Assembly (NCBI GenBank): GCA_037951105.1
Contig: JBAMJV010001865.1
Location: 124,001-188,000, forward strand
DNA length: 64,000 nucleotides
From: Echinarachnius parma
Lineage: Eukaryota; Echinodermata; Echinoidea; Clypeasteroida; Echinarachniidae
Direction of reading: 5' to 3'
A model generated the notes under the pieces. That model ran no database searches and was not told where the DNA came from. It saw nothing but the letters and a program-made list of their open reading frames with translations. Both the position numbers and the translations under genes were made by a program. Below are positions 12,792-23,694 of this stretch, piece by piece (position 1 is the first letter of the stretch; each line of letters starts with the position of its first letter).

Positions 12792-14077
12792 TAAGGCTGA
12801 GTCATGTCGGTAATTGTCGAAACCGGGTCCCGATAAACTTTTACCGGTCGGGAACCGGTATCCCGATAAATTTTTACCCTCGAAACTCGACCGGTAAAAT
12901 CACGCAATCGTGCACGCATCGGCAAAAATGCACTGTATGGGGCTTATATTGCTCTTTTTATATGCAAATAACATTATAAATACCGAGGCTTTTATGGATT
13001 TACATATCAATCTTTACGGGAAAAATACAGACTATCCAGAATTAACTCAGTTTCGAATGAAAAGTACTTTTTTTCGAAGTAAATTGGACCTAGAAATCGA
13101 TCGTTTGTTCACCATTGCCCATCGCAACACGGTTCACAGAAACTTAGCCCGCTAGTCGGGCGGGGGAAACATCACATGTACGATCGCTTGTGACAGTGAG
13201 CCACTGCATGCCCTTAAAAAGTGGCTATAAATTAGCCTTTTCGCAATCAACACCATTTTGATATTCTACTTACATGATTTCGAATGGCGTTTGACAGCCG
13301 AACAGAAAAAAAAGAGCCCCGAAACAATGAAAACAACTACTCAAAACATCGATAAAAAACGACTACATCACTCCAATTCGCTCGTATACCCTGTGTGCAA
13401 GTTACGGGGTCTCTTTTCTTGCGCAAGATCCATCCGCCGGGGACTTCCCCAATTCCTGGCGGATGGATCTTGCCGATAGAGGGCGGACTGGAACATAGTC
13501 CCGTAACTTGCACACAGGGTATACGAGCGAATGGGAGCGATGTAGTCGTTTTTTATCGATGTTTTGAGTAGTTGTTTTCATTGTTTTGGGGCTCATTTTT
13601 GTTTCTGTTCGGCTGTCAAACGCCATGAAATCATGTAAGTAGAATATCAAAACATTTTTAAATGGTGCAAATGACCAAAAAACGTATTTTGAGCCACTTT
13701 TTGAATGCACTGGCTCATCAGCTGGATCATACAAAGATCCATCAGACAACTCCCCTGGAGTATCGGACTAACATTGTGTGCACATCCGCCGACAATATCG
13801 TTCAAATGACTAGCAATTTTGCGCTTCCTGTTCAATTTCTGACTGTCAAATGAAGTAATGAACCAAGAATTTCTCGAAAATAACCACTCTTTAAAGTAAA
13901 TGATATCAATTGCCCCGTTTTTATTTGAATTCCGCTACATTATTGTGATAATCTTAATTTCTTTTTTAACATTTTATTTTTTTAATTTTTTTTTCGGGGC
14001 ACTGTTTCCCGATATACCGAACCGGGTCCCGATTGAAACGGTCGGTAACCGGTGTGATCGACCGAACCGACTCAGCC
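12792..14077. mobile_element. 1.29-kb Mutator-like non-autonomous element
   Basis: TTATTCTTATT occurs exactly at 12781-12791 and 14078-14088, an 11-bp target duplication. The element starts TAAGGCTGAGTC and ends GACTCAGCC, with subterminal ACCGGGTCCCGAT words near both ends (12823 and 14023). The middle is a large foldback (13207-13703). No transposase is visible. A 9-11 bp duplication is typical of Mutator-like elements; the class is inferred from that alone. Confidence 0.75.
13207..13703. repeat. Internal foldback with arms of about 240 bp
   Basis: The left arm (CTTAAAAAGTGGCT, TATTCTACTTACATGATTTC, GTTTGACAGCCGAACAG, CTCGTATACCCTGTGTGCAA) is repeated in inverse on the right. The arms meet at AAGATCCATCCGCC..GGCGGATGGATCTT around 13450. 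The arms are still highly similar, implying a young element or recent homogenisation. Confidence 0.85.
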
Positions 14078-14234
14078 TTATTCTTATTGGTAGTACTGTA
14101 CATGAATGAAGCATAGTCAGGGTCAAACACGTATGGCGAGGCACCTACATGTCTACTCATGTACATAATCTGTTCATGTTTGTAGGTCATGTAGTACTAC
14201 ATCATGTTGGTGTTCATTTATGACATGACAATTG

Positions 14235-14339
14235 CTTCCGCAACATTTGCTCTGCAACATTTGCTCTGCAACGTTTGCTCTGAAAAAATTGTTCCTGCAA
14301 CAATCTCTCAAACATTTATCCCCACAATATTGTGGGGAT
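14235..14339. repeat. 16-bp tandem repeat and a perfect 22-bp palindrome
   Basis: CAACATTTGCTCTG repeats three times from 14240, followed by a palindrome at 14318-14339 (ATCCCCACAAT and its inverse). No gene context. Confidence 0.75.
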
Positions 14340-14504
14340 CATATATACGTTTTTGAGAAATGTTGCAGTCTTTAAATTTTTTTTTGTTTACATCTGGAGC
14401 AAATGTACATAGTTAGTCATTACTGTTTTAGTGTTTAGCAATGAGTTACTAGTAAGCAAGTTAGAGTTAGAATTACAGTCAATTAAACCTAGGGTTAGGT
14501 TTGG

Positions 14505-14840
14505 GTCTTAGTTGCCACCTGTCTATTGCAGCCAACCTGCCTATAGATAGTGGCCACCAAGAGTGATCCCCTGCAGAGGAAAATAGTGTACTTAAAGGGC
14601 ATCAAGCGTGGGGATGCTACATAGCGGGTCGCCATTTTGAACTGGGTTAGTTTGCGCGCACCGCATGACACTGAGCTAACGTGCATTACGCACCGTGCGC
14701 AACGCGTATGCAAGATGGCGCCGCGCATCTCATTTGACGAATCTGAACTACCTTTAATATGGAACCTACAGGTCACCTATCTACAGTAGCCACTTTTCAG
14801 ATGCCTCTTATGTGGTCTCTATACACAGGTTTGACTGTAC
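14505..14840 (+). repeat. Interspersed repeat family H, copy 1, split by a TTAA element
   Basis: Word order CCACCTGTCTAT.GCAGCCAACCTG, GATCCCCTGCAGAG.AAA, ATGGAACCT, GGTCACCT.TCTACAGT.GCCACTTTT and ACACAGGTTTGACTGTA is shared with 15580-15745 and 27190-27378. Interrupted at 14596-14753. Confidence 0.75.
14596..14753. mobile_element. 158-bp TTAA-class element inside family H
   Basis: Flanked by TTAA (14592-14595, 14754-14757). Starts AGGGCATCAAGC, ends AACTACCT. The other H copies read straight through the site (..GT.ATGGAACCT), giving an empty-site comparison. The interior is CpG-rich (GCGCGCACCGCATGAC), unlike its surroundings. Confidence 0.75.
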
Positions 14841-14914
14841 TTGTAGAATTAGGTTTTTAGGCTTACTGTATAAATGTCTTTATTTGTTTATTTTTGCTCA
14901 AGGAGAGAGGGGAA

Positions 14915-14941
14915 GGGGGGGGGGGGGGGGGGGGGGGGGGG
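14915..14941. repeat. Poly-G tract (27 G)
   Basis: An uninterrupted G run preceded by AGGAGAGAGGGGAA. No associated gene. Confidence 0.95.
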
Positions 14942-15579
14942 TGCCTAGAATCTCAAAAGGTAATGATTTTGCCCCATGCCTTCCAATGTCTACACCCTCA
15001 ATGGACATATATTTTCCCATTCTTTGTTTGGTGTTGAGTGATATAGTGTGAATTTTCAATTTCATAGTATGCTGAGAATTCTCACTATTCTGATGGTGTA
15101 TTTGTATTAAAATTATATTTGTATTTTTGAGAACCAAAGGGCACAGATAAGGTGAACCTTTTCATATTATCGTCAGAATATGTCACTTTGTCATAATGTC
15201 AATTTCATATGCCAGTTCCCAGTGTCTATATTTGTACTGGCAGGCAGCAAAGGTATACAGATCGGTTGAACTTTGTGATATTTTTGTCGGGCTGCGTCAA
15301 ATCGTCACCCTTGAACGGGCTGGGTGGAACCAAGTCTGAAAGCCACTGATGCAAACGTGATGGATATTGATATTGATCCACGCATTCATGCAAGATTTAT
15401 TTTTCTAGTCAGAATCAGGGTTTTGATTATGTTTCCAGAAGTGTACGAGATGCGTGGATCTTGTATAATTTCATTGGCTTTAGACTTGAAAATGATTTTT
15501 ATTAGGATTATTTATCAGTATGGTATGTCTTAGTATGAAAGAATCGGGTATCAAAAGGATGTGTCAGAAATATTATGAA

Positions 15580-15745
15580 TTAAAAGACAGCAGTACATCA
15601 ATAGTTAATCCTGTCTTAGCAGCCATGGAAAATGATCCCCTGCAAAGAAAAACTGTTATGGAACCTTTCTATAGAGGTCACCTGTTTTCACAGTGGCCAC
15701 TTTTCTTGTTTCCCTTTGGTGGTCAATATACACAGGTTTACTAAT
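15580..15745 (+). repeat. Interspersed repeat family H, copy 2
   Basis: GTCTTAGCAGCCATGG, AATGATCCCCTGCA.AGAAAAACTGT.ATGGAACCT, GGTCACCTG..TTCACAGTGGCCACTTTT and TGGTCAATATACACAGGTTTA match family H. Confidence 0.75.
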
Positions 15746-15879
15746 TGTAGTGCTTTACCAGGTTCAGTACTTTGCCTACATGTATATATCTATGGTTGCA
15801 AATCACTAAATAAAAAAAAAGAAATAGACAATAGTATGATAGATTGCTCTCAGATTGTTTGAATACCAGGGACAAAATT

Positions 15880-15883
15880 AAAA

Positions 15884-15914
<31 letters not shown>

Positions 15915-16079
15915 TTGTTGGGGGGGGGGGGGGAGGGGGGGGGGGGGCTACTCTTCAAGCTTGCCTGCATGAAAATAACTCAAACATTTGTTTTGCCATG
16001 AATTTTATACAAATGTATGGGGCCTCTATTCTGATTTTCGGAGCTCTTTTTGGCCCGTGTATTTTTTTCACTGTATACA
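15880..16079 (+). mobile_element. ACGGGGGC-family element with ATTT and poly-G head
   Basis: (ATTT)n, a T run and a nearly pure G run (15921-15948) are followed by GGCTACTCTTCAAGCTTGCC, CAAATGTATGGGGCCTCTAT and the terminus CCCGTGTATTTTTTTCACTG. Same layout as 21353-21598. Confidence 0.75.
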
Positions 16080-17200
16080 GGTTGATAAGGAGTATTATGC
16101 AATTGACACAATCACATACCAGCTTATTTTACAGTCAAATGGCTCATATTGCGGATCAGATTTCAAATAAAAATTATTCCCAGATTGCTATAACGAGAAT
16201 ATGATACATAATAAATGTCATGAGTGTCATCAAATAAATCCTCATCAAACCAAAAATAAATGGCAAGTTATGTGCTACCTATTTGTTTTTAGAGCATCAA
16301 AAGGGCATTAAAAAAGGTCACTGCAGAATCTGACAAATACGTACATGTAGTACCTCAAGAGTAAATATTTCCATTGAAATAGATCTATTTCTATACATGT
16401 ATTTCGGTGGCACGGTCGTCAAATATTAGCATTTAAAAAAAAAGAAATTGAGTGAAAATTGGGTGATCCTCTGAGTAAAGACAAAATTTCCATCAAGAGA
16501 TTCTGCAACTTGCACATGCATCAAACTTTCAATATGCACAGTATACAGTAACAATCAGTGAAAAAATACAAGGCATTCAATGTGATGTAGGCCCCGAAAT
16601 GCCCAAAAGAGCCCTCAAACATAACGGTTCGCAAGAGCTCCAGAACATAATTTCTATAGACTCTATAGAGTTAATTGCAGAACTATTACATGTATTAGAT
16701 TTAGGTAGATTCTAGAGAGGGCACTTGTTCCCTATTAATTCATCACAAAAACTATGATAAAAACATAAGGGAAAATGATTGACAAATTATTAAGTAAAAC
16801 ATAAAGGGTGGCCCAACAAATTTGCATGCCACTTATAAAGTCCCCAATCAGTCTGACCACACTACAGACTGAATTTGTGTAATATATTCACGATTACTTT
16901 GCATTGTTCAGAACAGAACTGTTTTGATTGCAATTTGCCAATTGCTACAATAAAGTGTGTAGAAATAGTGGGTACAGTTGCACTGTGAAATTGCTCCAGG
17001 GTGGTTCTGAAAATAAACAATGGTGACCTCCGTTGACCTCTGCTGCCAGTGGAAGTTTATTGACCCCTGCGAGCCTTCACTATTTCAGTGTAGCCTATAC
17101 TATAGCCTATAGAACAACGATTGACCCTGTTGTGTAGTGTGTGCGGAAATTCAATAGTATACGTAGGATGAAGCATGAAGTTAATTAAACCAAGGAAAAG
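16080..17200. other. Unannotated AT-rich DNA with small repeat scraps
   Basis: 16586-16640 (GGCCCCGAAATGCCCAAAAGAG) resembles the ACGGGGGC family. 16806-16860 (GGTGGCCCAACAAATTTGCATGCC..CCCCAATCAGTCTGACC) resembles the family at 21182. Nothing else recognised. Confidence 0.45.
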
Positions 17201-17206
17201 TATTAA

Positions 17207-17763
17207 AGGACAATGAAATCCAGACAAATTGTTGTATACACTATAAGACACTAAATATAATGAATAGTCTCTGAAAATTTGAGCACAATCGGTTAAGAAA
17301 TAAGAAAACTACGGCTTTTTGAAAAGAGCCATGTATTTCTTCGAGTGACTCAAATTGGCAACGCACTCTGGCAAAGTTGTGGACAACTCCCCATACATTT
17401 TGTACACAAAATTTCAGTTTTGTTAAATTTTCTCAAAATGTATGTTTACCCTTCGTTTGAGTTCAACATGTGTTTTGTAGAATGCTTTTATACATAACAT
17501 ATCATGAGTTGGGGGAATGGGAAAATGTGACTATGAAGAAAAATGTAAAAATGGGAACATTTGTGTACAAAACATATGGGGAGTTGTCCACACACTTATC
17601 AGAGTGCGTTGCCAATTTGAGTTCCCCATAGGAATAAATGGACATCTTCAAAGAGCCGTAGTTTTCTTGTTTCTTACCCGATTATGCTCTAACTTTCAGA
17701 GATTATTCTTCTTAATCTCTTCAAGACTATGAAAGCAACAATTTGCTTGGGTTTCATTGCCCT
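17207..17763. mobile_element. TTAA-class foldback element (557 bp)
   Basis: Flanked by TTAA (17203-17206, 17764-17767). Ends are AGGACAATGAAATCCAGACA and the inverse of AGGGCAATGAAACCCAAGCA. The arms extend inward through AACTACGGCTTTTTGA, CAAATTGGCAACGCACTCTG and GTTGTGGACAACTCCCCATA, paired with inverse copies near 17580-17680. Confidence 0.85.
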
Positions 17764-17924
17764 TTAAAGCCAAAATGACAGTTTTGGGAAAATTACAGAA
17801 AATAACTTTATTGGCCCAAATAATTGAAGTATTGTTGAAATAGTATAACAAAGGACTTGCGTGGAAAAATATGAACCTTAGTATCGTTAAATTTAGAAAT
17901 ATCAGTTGAAATGTTTATTCATGC

Positions 17925-18250
17925 CGCTGACATTGGGCCTAATTGGGCCATTGGGTTGGTGAAAAAAGCGTATTTTTTCATTTTTTTGTGGGTGGTGTTT
18001 TTCCCAGTATTGTCATTTGGCTTTATTCAATGCTCAGAATTGCATAGGCAGGGCAGGCTCAGGGCTACTGAAATTAGCTCCAGGCCACCTTATTTCATTG
18101 ATGCTTAATTCTACTGGCCCGAATGGGCATTCAAATATACAGAAATGTAATTTGTTTTTCTTTGTTTGGGCCACCAGATTCAGGCTTCGGGCCACTAGAA
18201 TCAGAAATTTCTTGTTTTTACTTGCCCGACTGGGCCACAACATGTTACAA
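17925..18250. repeat. GGGCC-word remnant of the CAGGGCTC family
   Basis: GGGCCTAATTGGGCCATTGGG, TTTGTTTGGGCCACCAGATT, CTTCGGGCCACTAGAATCAG and CTTGCCCGACTGGGCCACAA resemble the interior of 39363-39706. Borders not visible. Confidence 0.45.
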
Positions 18251-18554
18251 GAAAACTAAGCTAATATCTAGTATTGTTTTAGGCTTATTAAATATAATAT
18301 GTAGTTTCATCAATTACGGAGGTTAAATTCCCGGATTAGGGATTTGATCTTAGGGCAGGAAAGAGGGATTTATCGCGTCACTTGCGTTTCACTGGAATAA
18401 GATGAATCTGACTATTGAACTTAGGAAAATCAAGATCCACCCTAGATCTCCCACATATCCCCATAATCTCCCTTGTAGATTTGCAGATTTATGGGTGGTT
18501 TACCGAGTTTACCGAGTGTCATATTTTCATATTTGTTAACTATACATAGCTGTG

Positions 18555-18680
18555 CTTGTTTTTATTATTATTATTATTGATTAGTTTATAATTCATAGTT
18601 ATTGATATATGCTCAGTATGATGCGCCTCGGGATAGATCTATGGCACAATATAAATGCCGGTCTATTATTATTATTATTA
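18555..18680 (+). repeat. Retroelement-like 3' tail with ATT repeats
   Basis: GATGCGCCTCGGGATAGATC, then ATGGCACAATATAAATGCCG, then (ATT)n. Many invertebrate LINE or SINE tails have this 'gcgc..tatataaatg..(ATT)n' form. The body of the element is absent. Confidence 0.5.
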
Positions 18681-18689
18681 TCATTATCC

Positions 18690-19517
18690 ATGTTCAACCG
18701 AGTTCACTTAAACCGTGCTTGAAAAGTAAGCTGTTTAAACAAATATTAATTCAAACATATAGGGAAACTGACCAGAAATATATCATATGAATGATAAAGA
18801 GCAAAGAGCAAGAAGCAAAGAGAAAAGAGCACTGAGCACTGCAGAACAATCAAGGAGGTATTTTTTGTACAAGTTCTACAACTACAAAATTGATTTCTTC
18901 CTCGAGTCTGACAAGGGTGTACACATACATATGTGTCTTCACCATAGGCAGGCTGCCATAGAGGCCACCTCTCTGCCTATACTACACTACTGTATGTCCA
19001 GTGTATGTTTGTGAGCATGAGTCACTTTGCTCACTTGGCCAAGGTAAACTCTTGGCGAGAACATTTATTTTCGTTTGCTGAGGAGATTCCTGCTGCGATC
19101 CCAGTTGTCCCACTTGCTTGGGTCCCTTTCTTTGTACAGCCAATCCCTCCCTCTCTCCCTATTCCCCAGTTTTTATTTGATCGCTTATTTTGCTAGTCTC
19201 TGTTCTTTGAACCCCATCCTCAATGTTTAGACAATTAATCCCCATTATATATTATGTTATAAGTTTGTATATTTACATATCGTCAGTTCTTCTCATTCCT
19301 TCTTTTTGCTAGACTTTGTCTGCAAAATTTATAATATCCTCATGTATTGTTTTATTCTCATTTTCTTGTTTCATTATATACAACTCGCATTATTTTTTCA
19401 TAATAATCTTAAAATCTTTAATAATTTTAAGGATTTAGATCCTTAATAGGATTTAGATTTATGATTTGGCATTTCGGGGGCTAAATCGTCCTGAGACCCT
19501 GAGTATTTTTTTCACTG
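18690..19517. other. Unannotated region
   Basis: Contains an A/G-rich stretch (18795-18840, repeated AGAGCAAAGAGC-like words). 19466-19520 looks like another ACGGGGGC-family end (GGGGGCTAAATCG..AGTATTTTTTTCACTG). Confidence 0.4.
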
Positions 19518-20311
19518 ATTCTTACCTAGTTTAAAACAAATATACAACATGTCCCAAAATTAATTACAACGGGACTTTCTGCAACGATAACTTTAAAATA
19601 GTAGATCAATCAGAATGATATTTCAGGGTATGAAACTATAAATTATTACCTACATCTTGCAGAAAACCCTATTCGATTTGCTTCAGTGGTCATGGAGAAT
19701 GAGGATCTTTTGTCAATCATGTCATGTGTCCATTTTCGTTCATAACGCGTGAACACAATGGACAACACTGTCTCCTAACATTACAAAACCTGGAGGGAAG
19801 GGACATCTGACATGATTGACAAAAGATCCTCATTCTCCATGACCACTGAAGCAAATCGAATAGGGTTTTCTGCAAGATGTAGGTAATAAGTTATAGTTTC
19901 ATACCCTGAAATATCATTCTGATTGATCTACTATCTTTAAAGTTATCGTTGCAGAAAGTCCGGTTGTAATTAATTTTGGGACATGTTGTATAGGGTAATT
20001 TGCAGTTTCATTGAGGGACTGAGTAAAGTCTGAGAAATCACATTGATTGGGTGTGGAGGTGTAGACTACTTGAGAAACGATGTGAGGATACGGGGACACA
20101 ATAAAGACATCCCCTAATTTGAAATAAGACATACTGTAAGTTCACATACAGGTGTAAATTCTTTGCTAGTTTTGAAACAAATAGGGTGATTTGCAGTTTC
20201 ATTGATTATGGGATGAGCAAGGAGAAATCACATTGATTGGGTGTGGAGTTGTAGACTACTTGAGAAACGATGTGTGAGGATACGGGACACAATAAAGACA
20301 TCCCCTAATTT
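19518..20311. repeat. Tandem duplication (two copies), first copy interrupted
   Basis: ATAGGGT.ATTTGCAGTTTCA, GAGAAATCACATTGATTGGG, TGTAGACTACTTGAGAAACG and ACACAATAAAGACATCCCCT occur at 19991-20121 and again at 20175-20311. The left edge CTAGTTT..AAACAAATA is split from the rest only in copy 1. Confidence 0.9.
19543..19990. mobile_element. 448-bp foldback element with TA target duplication
   Basis: It runs from TACAACATGTCCCAAAATTA to the inverse TAATTTTGGGACATGTTGTA. Arms of about 185 bp flank a unique centre of about 75 bp. The second tandem copy of the host segment reads AAACAAATAGGGTGA, the uninterrupted site, proving a TA duplication and exact borders. Confidence 0.92.
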
Positions 20312-20633
20312 GTTATCGCAATTGAAATTGAGACGTGTGGGAAAAATGCCTGATCAATTGTGAAGTTCACATTTGGCGGAATGGATTTGAGGGGTCTACG
20401 CTTTTAGCCTATTCGATTCAGAGTGGATTCAATGTGTATTTTAGACTTCTGTAACTGAAGATTTTTTTATGAGGAAAGACCGCTGTGGCACTACCCTCTT
20501 TGTATTTATGCAATATAAATATAATATATATTTCTCCTTATGAAATATACTGTACATGTAAAGCGATAGATGTAATAAATGTATTTAGGAAACATAAATG
20601 TATGTACAATATTTATTTAGGGGTTCACCATAT

Positions 20634-20887
20634 GTGACCGGCTATATAGTAAAACCCTGCGCTTGTCGGTAAAAATCAAAATGTAGATTTTCATACCATT
20701 AGAAAGGCCTCATCATAAGCTTTCATCTGATGCTTTGTTCTAACAAATTGGTCAATAATTGGCGAAGATATGATTGTTTCAATTTTACAATCATAAGTCT
20801 TTTACACACATTATGTGAACTTAAAATGCCCATTTCTTCAAAAACGTGAATTACCGACAAGTGCAAGGTTTTGCTATAGCCGGTCAC
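20634..20887. mobile_element. 254-bp TIR element (GTGACCGGCTATA family), second copy
   Basis: It runs from GTGACCGGCTATATAG to CTATAGCCGGTCAC. Its interior matches 31471-31724 read on the opposite strand (for example CTTGTCGGTAAAAATCAAAA and the AGAAAGGCCT block). The flanking 4 bp are ATAT and TTAT, so the target duplication has decayed here. Confidence 0.8.
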
Positions 20888-21181
20888 TTATTCTGTAAAA
20901 CATCACCACAATGGATTTTTAGTGGGATGAAGAAACAAAATGGATTTTGTAACAAATGAAATTTAATCCATACTGATGATATCAGATACATGTACCTCAG
21001 TTTCTTTTTTCATAGCTCCTTTGAATGATACAGAAACAGATTTCTATTAATCAAAACAATAATCTCATTTATAAGTGAAATGCAGTTTTCAAGAGGAGAA
21101 TAAAAATAGATACTAATAATTCTTCTGATCACAGTGTGTGAAATATCACAGGTCAAAAAAAGATGTTGACATCGCAGTTGG

Positions 21182-21620
21182 CAGTGGTATAGCTACGTGG
21201 GCGGGGGGGGGGGGGGGGGGGCATTGGGGGCACGTACCCCTACTAATGTTACAAAAAAGGGGGAAAATCCTTAAAAATAAAGAAATACATAAAGTCTGCC
21301 ACCCAATATAATTTGCGTGCCCCCCAATCAGTCCAACAATGCCAGGATTTGTTATTGTTTATTTTTTATTTATTTATTTATTATTTCATTTATTTAAATT
21401 TTTTTTTTTACATTTTTAAATTTATTTATTTATTATTATTAAATATTTTTTTTTTGGGGGGGGGGGGGGGGGCTACTTTTCAAGCTTACCTACATGTACA
21501 TAAAAATAGCACTATGCAATTTGCTAAATGCATTTAACTCTATTCAAATGTATGGGGGCTCGATTTGCCTTGAGCCCCGTGTATTTTTTGCACTGGACAA
21601 CGTTATGCCACCGCCCACCG
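21182..21620. mobile_element. hAT-like element with 8-bp target duplication, nested
   Basis: GCAGTTGG occurs at 21174-21181 and 21621-21628. The element starts CAGTGGTATAGCTACGTGGG with a poly-G run and ends AACGTTATGCCACCGCCCACCG. An ACGGGGGC-family element occupies its middle (about 21330-21598). Related fragments are at 47347 and 56186. Confidence 0.8.
21330..21598 (+). mobile_element. ACGGGGGC-family element nested in the hAT-like element
   Basis: ATTT-rich head, G run (21457-21472), GGCTACTTTTCAAGCTTACC, CAAATGTATGGGGGCTCGAT and terminal CCCCGTGTATTTTTTGCACTG match 15880-16079. The left border is approximate. Confidence 0.7.
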
Positions 21621-21629
21621 GCAGTTGGG

Positions 21630-22185
21630 AATTCATGCATGCCCAATAACACTCAAAATATGGCTCTTAGATCTTATTTTGTGACTCTTGACATTTAGCA
21701 AAGCACTAGATGTATTTTTGGTGATAATTTTCTCTGATCTTTATTGCCTTAAAATTGTGTTGGAACATTTTGATTATAATCAAGTTAATCCTTGCAATAT
21801 GTTGTTTTACAGATAGATCAATGGATTTTTTGTATTATTTATTCTTAAATTAAAAATGTACAATATTCTGCAGTTTTGATTCGAAAAAAAAAGGTCTCAT
21901 TCAGCGATATTATTATTGTTTTATTATCAAAGAAAACGTTTCATGTGGCTTGGACCTGATCCAATATGACACCTGGCACGTTAACGTCAATTCTAATCTA
22001 GTGCCCCAAATTTTTGATCCAGGGCGTTATTGGCTTCCCAACTTCTCTTTCATTCTCACCGCACTGCACACACGGCCTCCTTTCACCTGTAAAAATAATA
22101 GGATGCGTTCCATTACGGCGATTCACACAATTTGCCACTTCCGAAATGAGTAAGTGAATTTGGGAGGCGCCGGCTGCGAGCAGGG
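21630..22185. other. Unannotated AT-rich DNA
   Basis: No recognised coding or mobile features. Confidence 0.35.
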
Positions 22186-22574
22186 TCGGAGGATGGGCGA
22201 TTGGATGCTGTGAGAGGTGAGAGAGGTGATGGGAGGATGAGGGATGGGGGTGGATTACCCGGGGAGATTTCAGTCAGACCAGGGGAGAGCGATTCACCCA
22301 CCCATGCTGGGTTGATGTCAGTTACCATGTCTGGGGGGATTCTGTCCTGTCTCTATATTGTATGTCCTGTGTGTCTAACTGTATATTTTACTTTTTGTAT
22401 GCTTGGGGAATCCAGCATGGCTAGCCCTTGATTTTAGTAGAGGGGTGACTTTACTGAAGAGTTTTTAGTAAGTGAAATCTTTGAGAAAGAGACGGAATTG
22501 TCATCAAAACGCCTCCCCCTCTCTATCACTATTCAGTGCTGGATGTCACAGTAGTGTCAAGAACGATAGATAAT

Positions 22575-22898
22575 TGGATGGATGGATGGATGGATGGATG
22601 GATGGATGGATGGATGGATGGATGGATGGATGGATGGATGGATGGATGGATGGATGGATGGATGGATGGATGGATGGATGGATGGATGGATGGATGGATG
22701 GATGGATGGATGGATGGATGGATGGATGGATGGATGGATGGATGGATGGATGGATGGATGGATGGATGGATGGATGGATGGATGGATGGATGGATGGATG
22801 GATGGATGGATGGATGGATGGATGGATGGATGGATGGATGGATGGATGGATGGATGGATGGATGGATGGATGGATGGATGGATGGATGGATGGATGGA
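22575..22898. repeat. Perfect (TGGA)81 tetranucleotide microsatellite
   Basis: 324 bp without a single interruption, exactly 81 units. It creates meaningless repetitive frames (WMDG on +, SIHP on -). Lack of interruptions implies recent expansion or ongoing slippage. Confidence 0.98.
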
Positions 22899-22904
22899 GG
22901 TTAA

Positions 22905-23006
22905 AGGGGACAACCAGGCAACTTGTGAAATTGTTGATGGAATGGAATAATAAAAAATGTTACCTTTCATTTATAAGAATATTATGTTTGGGTGGTGGGG
23001 TACCCT
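22905..23006. mobile_element. Internally deleted TTAA-class element, family C
   Basis: TTAA at 22901-22904 and 23007-23010. AGGGGACAACCAGGCAA at one end, TTTGGGTGGTGGGGTACCCT at the other. Only the ends and GATGGAATGGAATA..ATGTTACCTTTCA of the 420-bp parent (52188-52605) remain. Its left TTAA lies 2 bp after the (TGGA)81 array. Confidence 0.85.
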
Positions 23007-23544
23007 TTAAAAGATCCGGTGTTGGATAAAATGCAGTTGGAGGATGAGCAATGGATGCTGTGAGAGGTGAGTGAGGTGATATGTGGATAGGGATGTGGAT
23101 GGATTACCTGCCATGTCATCCATCACCCATGCTGTGCTGATGTCGCAGGAAATGCTGTCCTCCCCTTTTCCTACTGGTATCATGTGTGATGTTTTATTGC
23201 AGAACATGATAGGAGGATGAGCAAAAGTTGCTGTGAAAGTGATGCATTACTTGCCCCTTGGTCTACACCCATTTTATCTACTACTACTAGTAACATCAGC
23301 ATTCAGTGCATCCAATGCGAGATATCAATTTTTGTCCCCCTGTACATAACAACAAATAAATACAATAGAGACTCATATAATTTTGCTTGTTTGAAACAAG
23401 AAACGGGTGCCCTCCCAAAACCCCCAAATAGTTCCAGATGTCTATAATTAATTTAAAAGCATTTCAGAAGTATTGTAAGCGTTATAAAATACTACTGAAT
23501 TATACAACTCGATGCTCAGAGAAAGAAACACAGGAACAAATGTT

Positions 23545-23694
23545 GGGGGCTACTTTTCAAGCTTGCCTGCTTGAATATAACACTCTAAAATTTGTTTAGC
23601 ATTGAACTCTGCTACTTTATGTGGGCTCTTTTAAGATTTTCTTGGGCTCTTTGGGGCATTTTGGGGGCATTTTGCCTTCAGCCTCCGTGTAACA
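23545..23694 (+). repeat. ACGGGGGC-family fragment
   Basis: GGGGGCTACTTTTCAAGCTT through GGGGCATTTTGCCTTCAGCC and TCCGTGT matches 15880-16079. The terminus is cut by the element starting at 23695. Confidence 0.7.

Noticed and set aside
18602-18790. Possible C-terminal LINE polymerase fragment (LKPCLKSKLFKQ)
   Set aside because: Resembles the SLKTHLF-type end of some LINE proteins, but it is a single short match downstream, not upstream, of the ATT tail; too weak to call.
22536-23029. Long WMDG and SIHP repeat open frames on both strands
   Set aside because: They are direct translations of the (TGGA)81 microsatellite, open in every frame because the unit lacks stops; no protein-like flanks.
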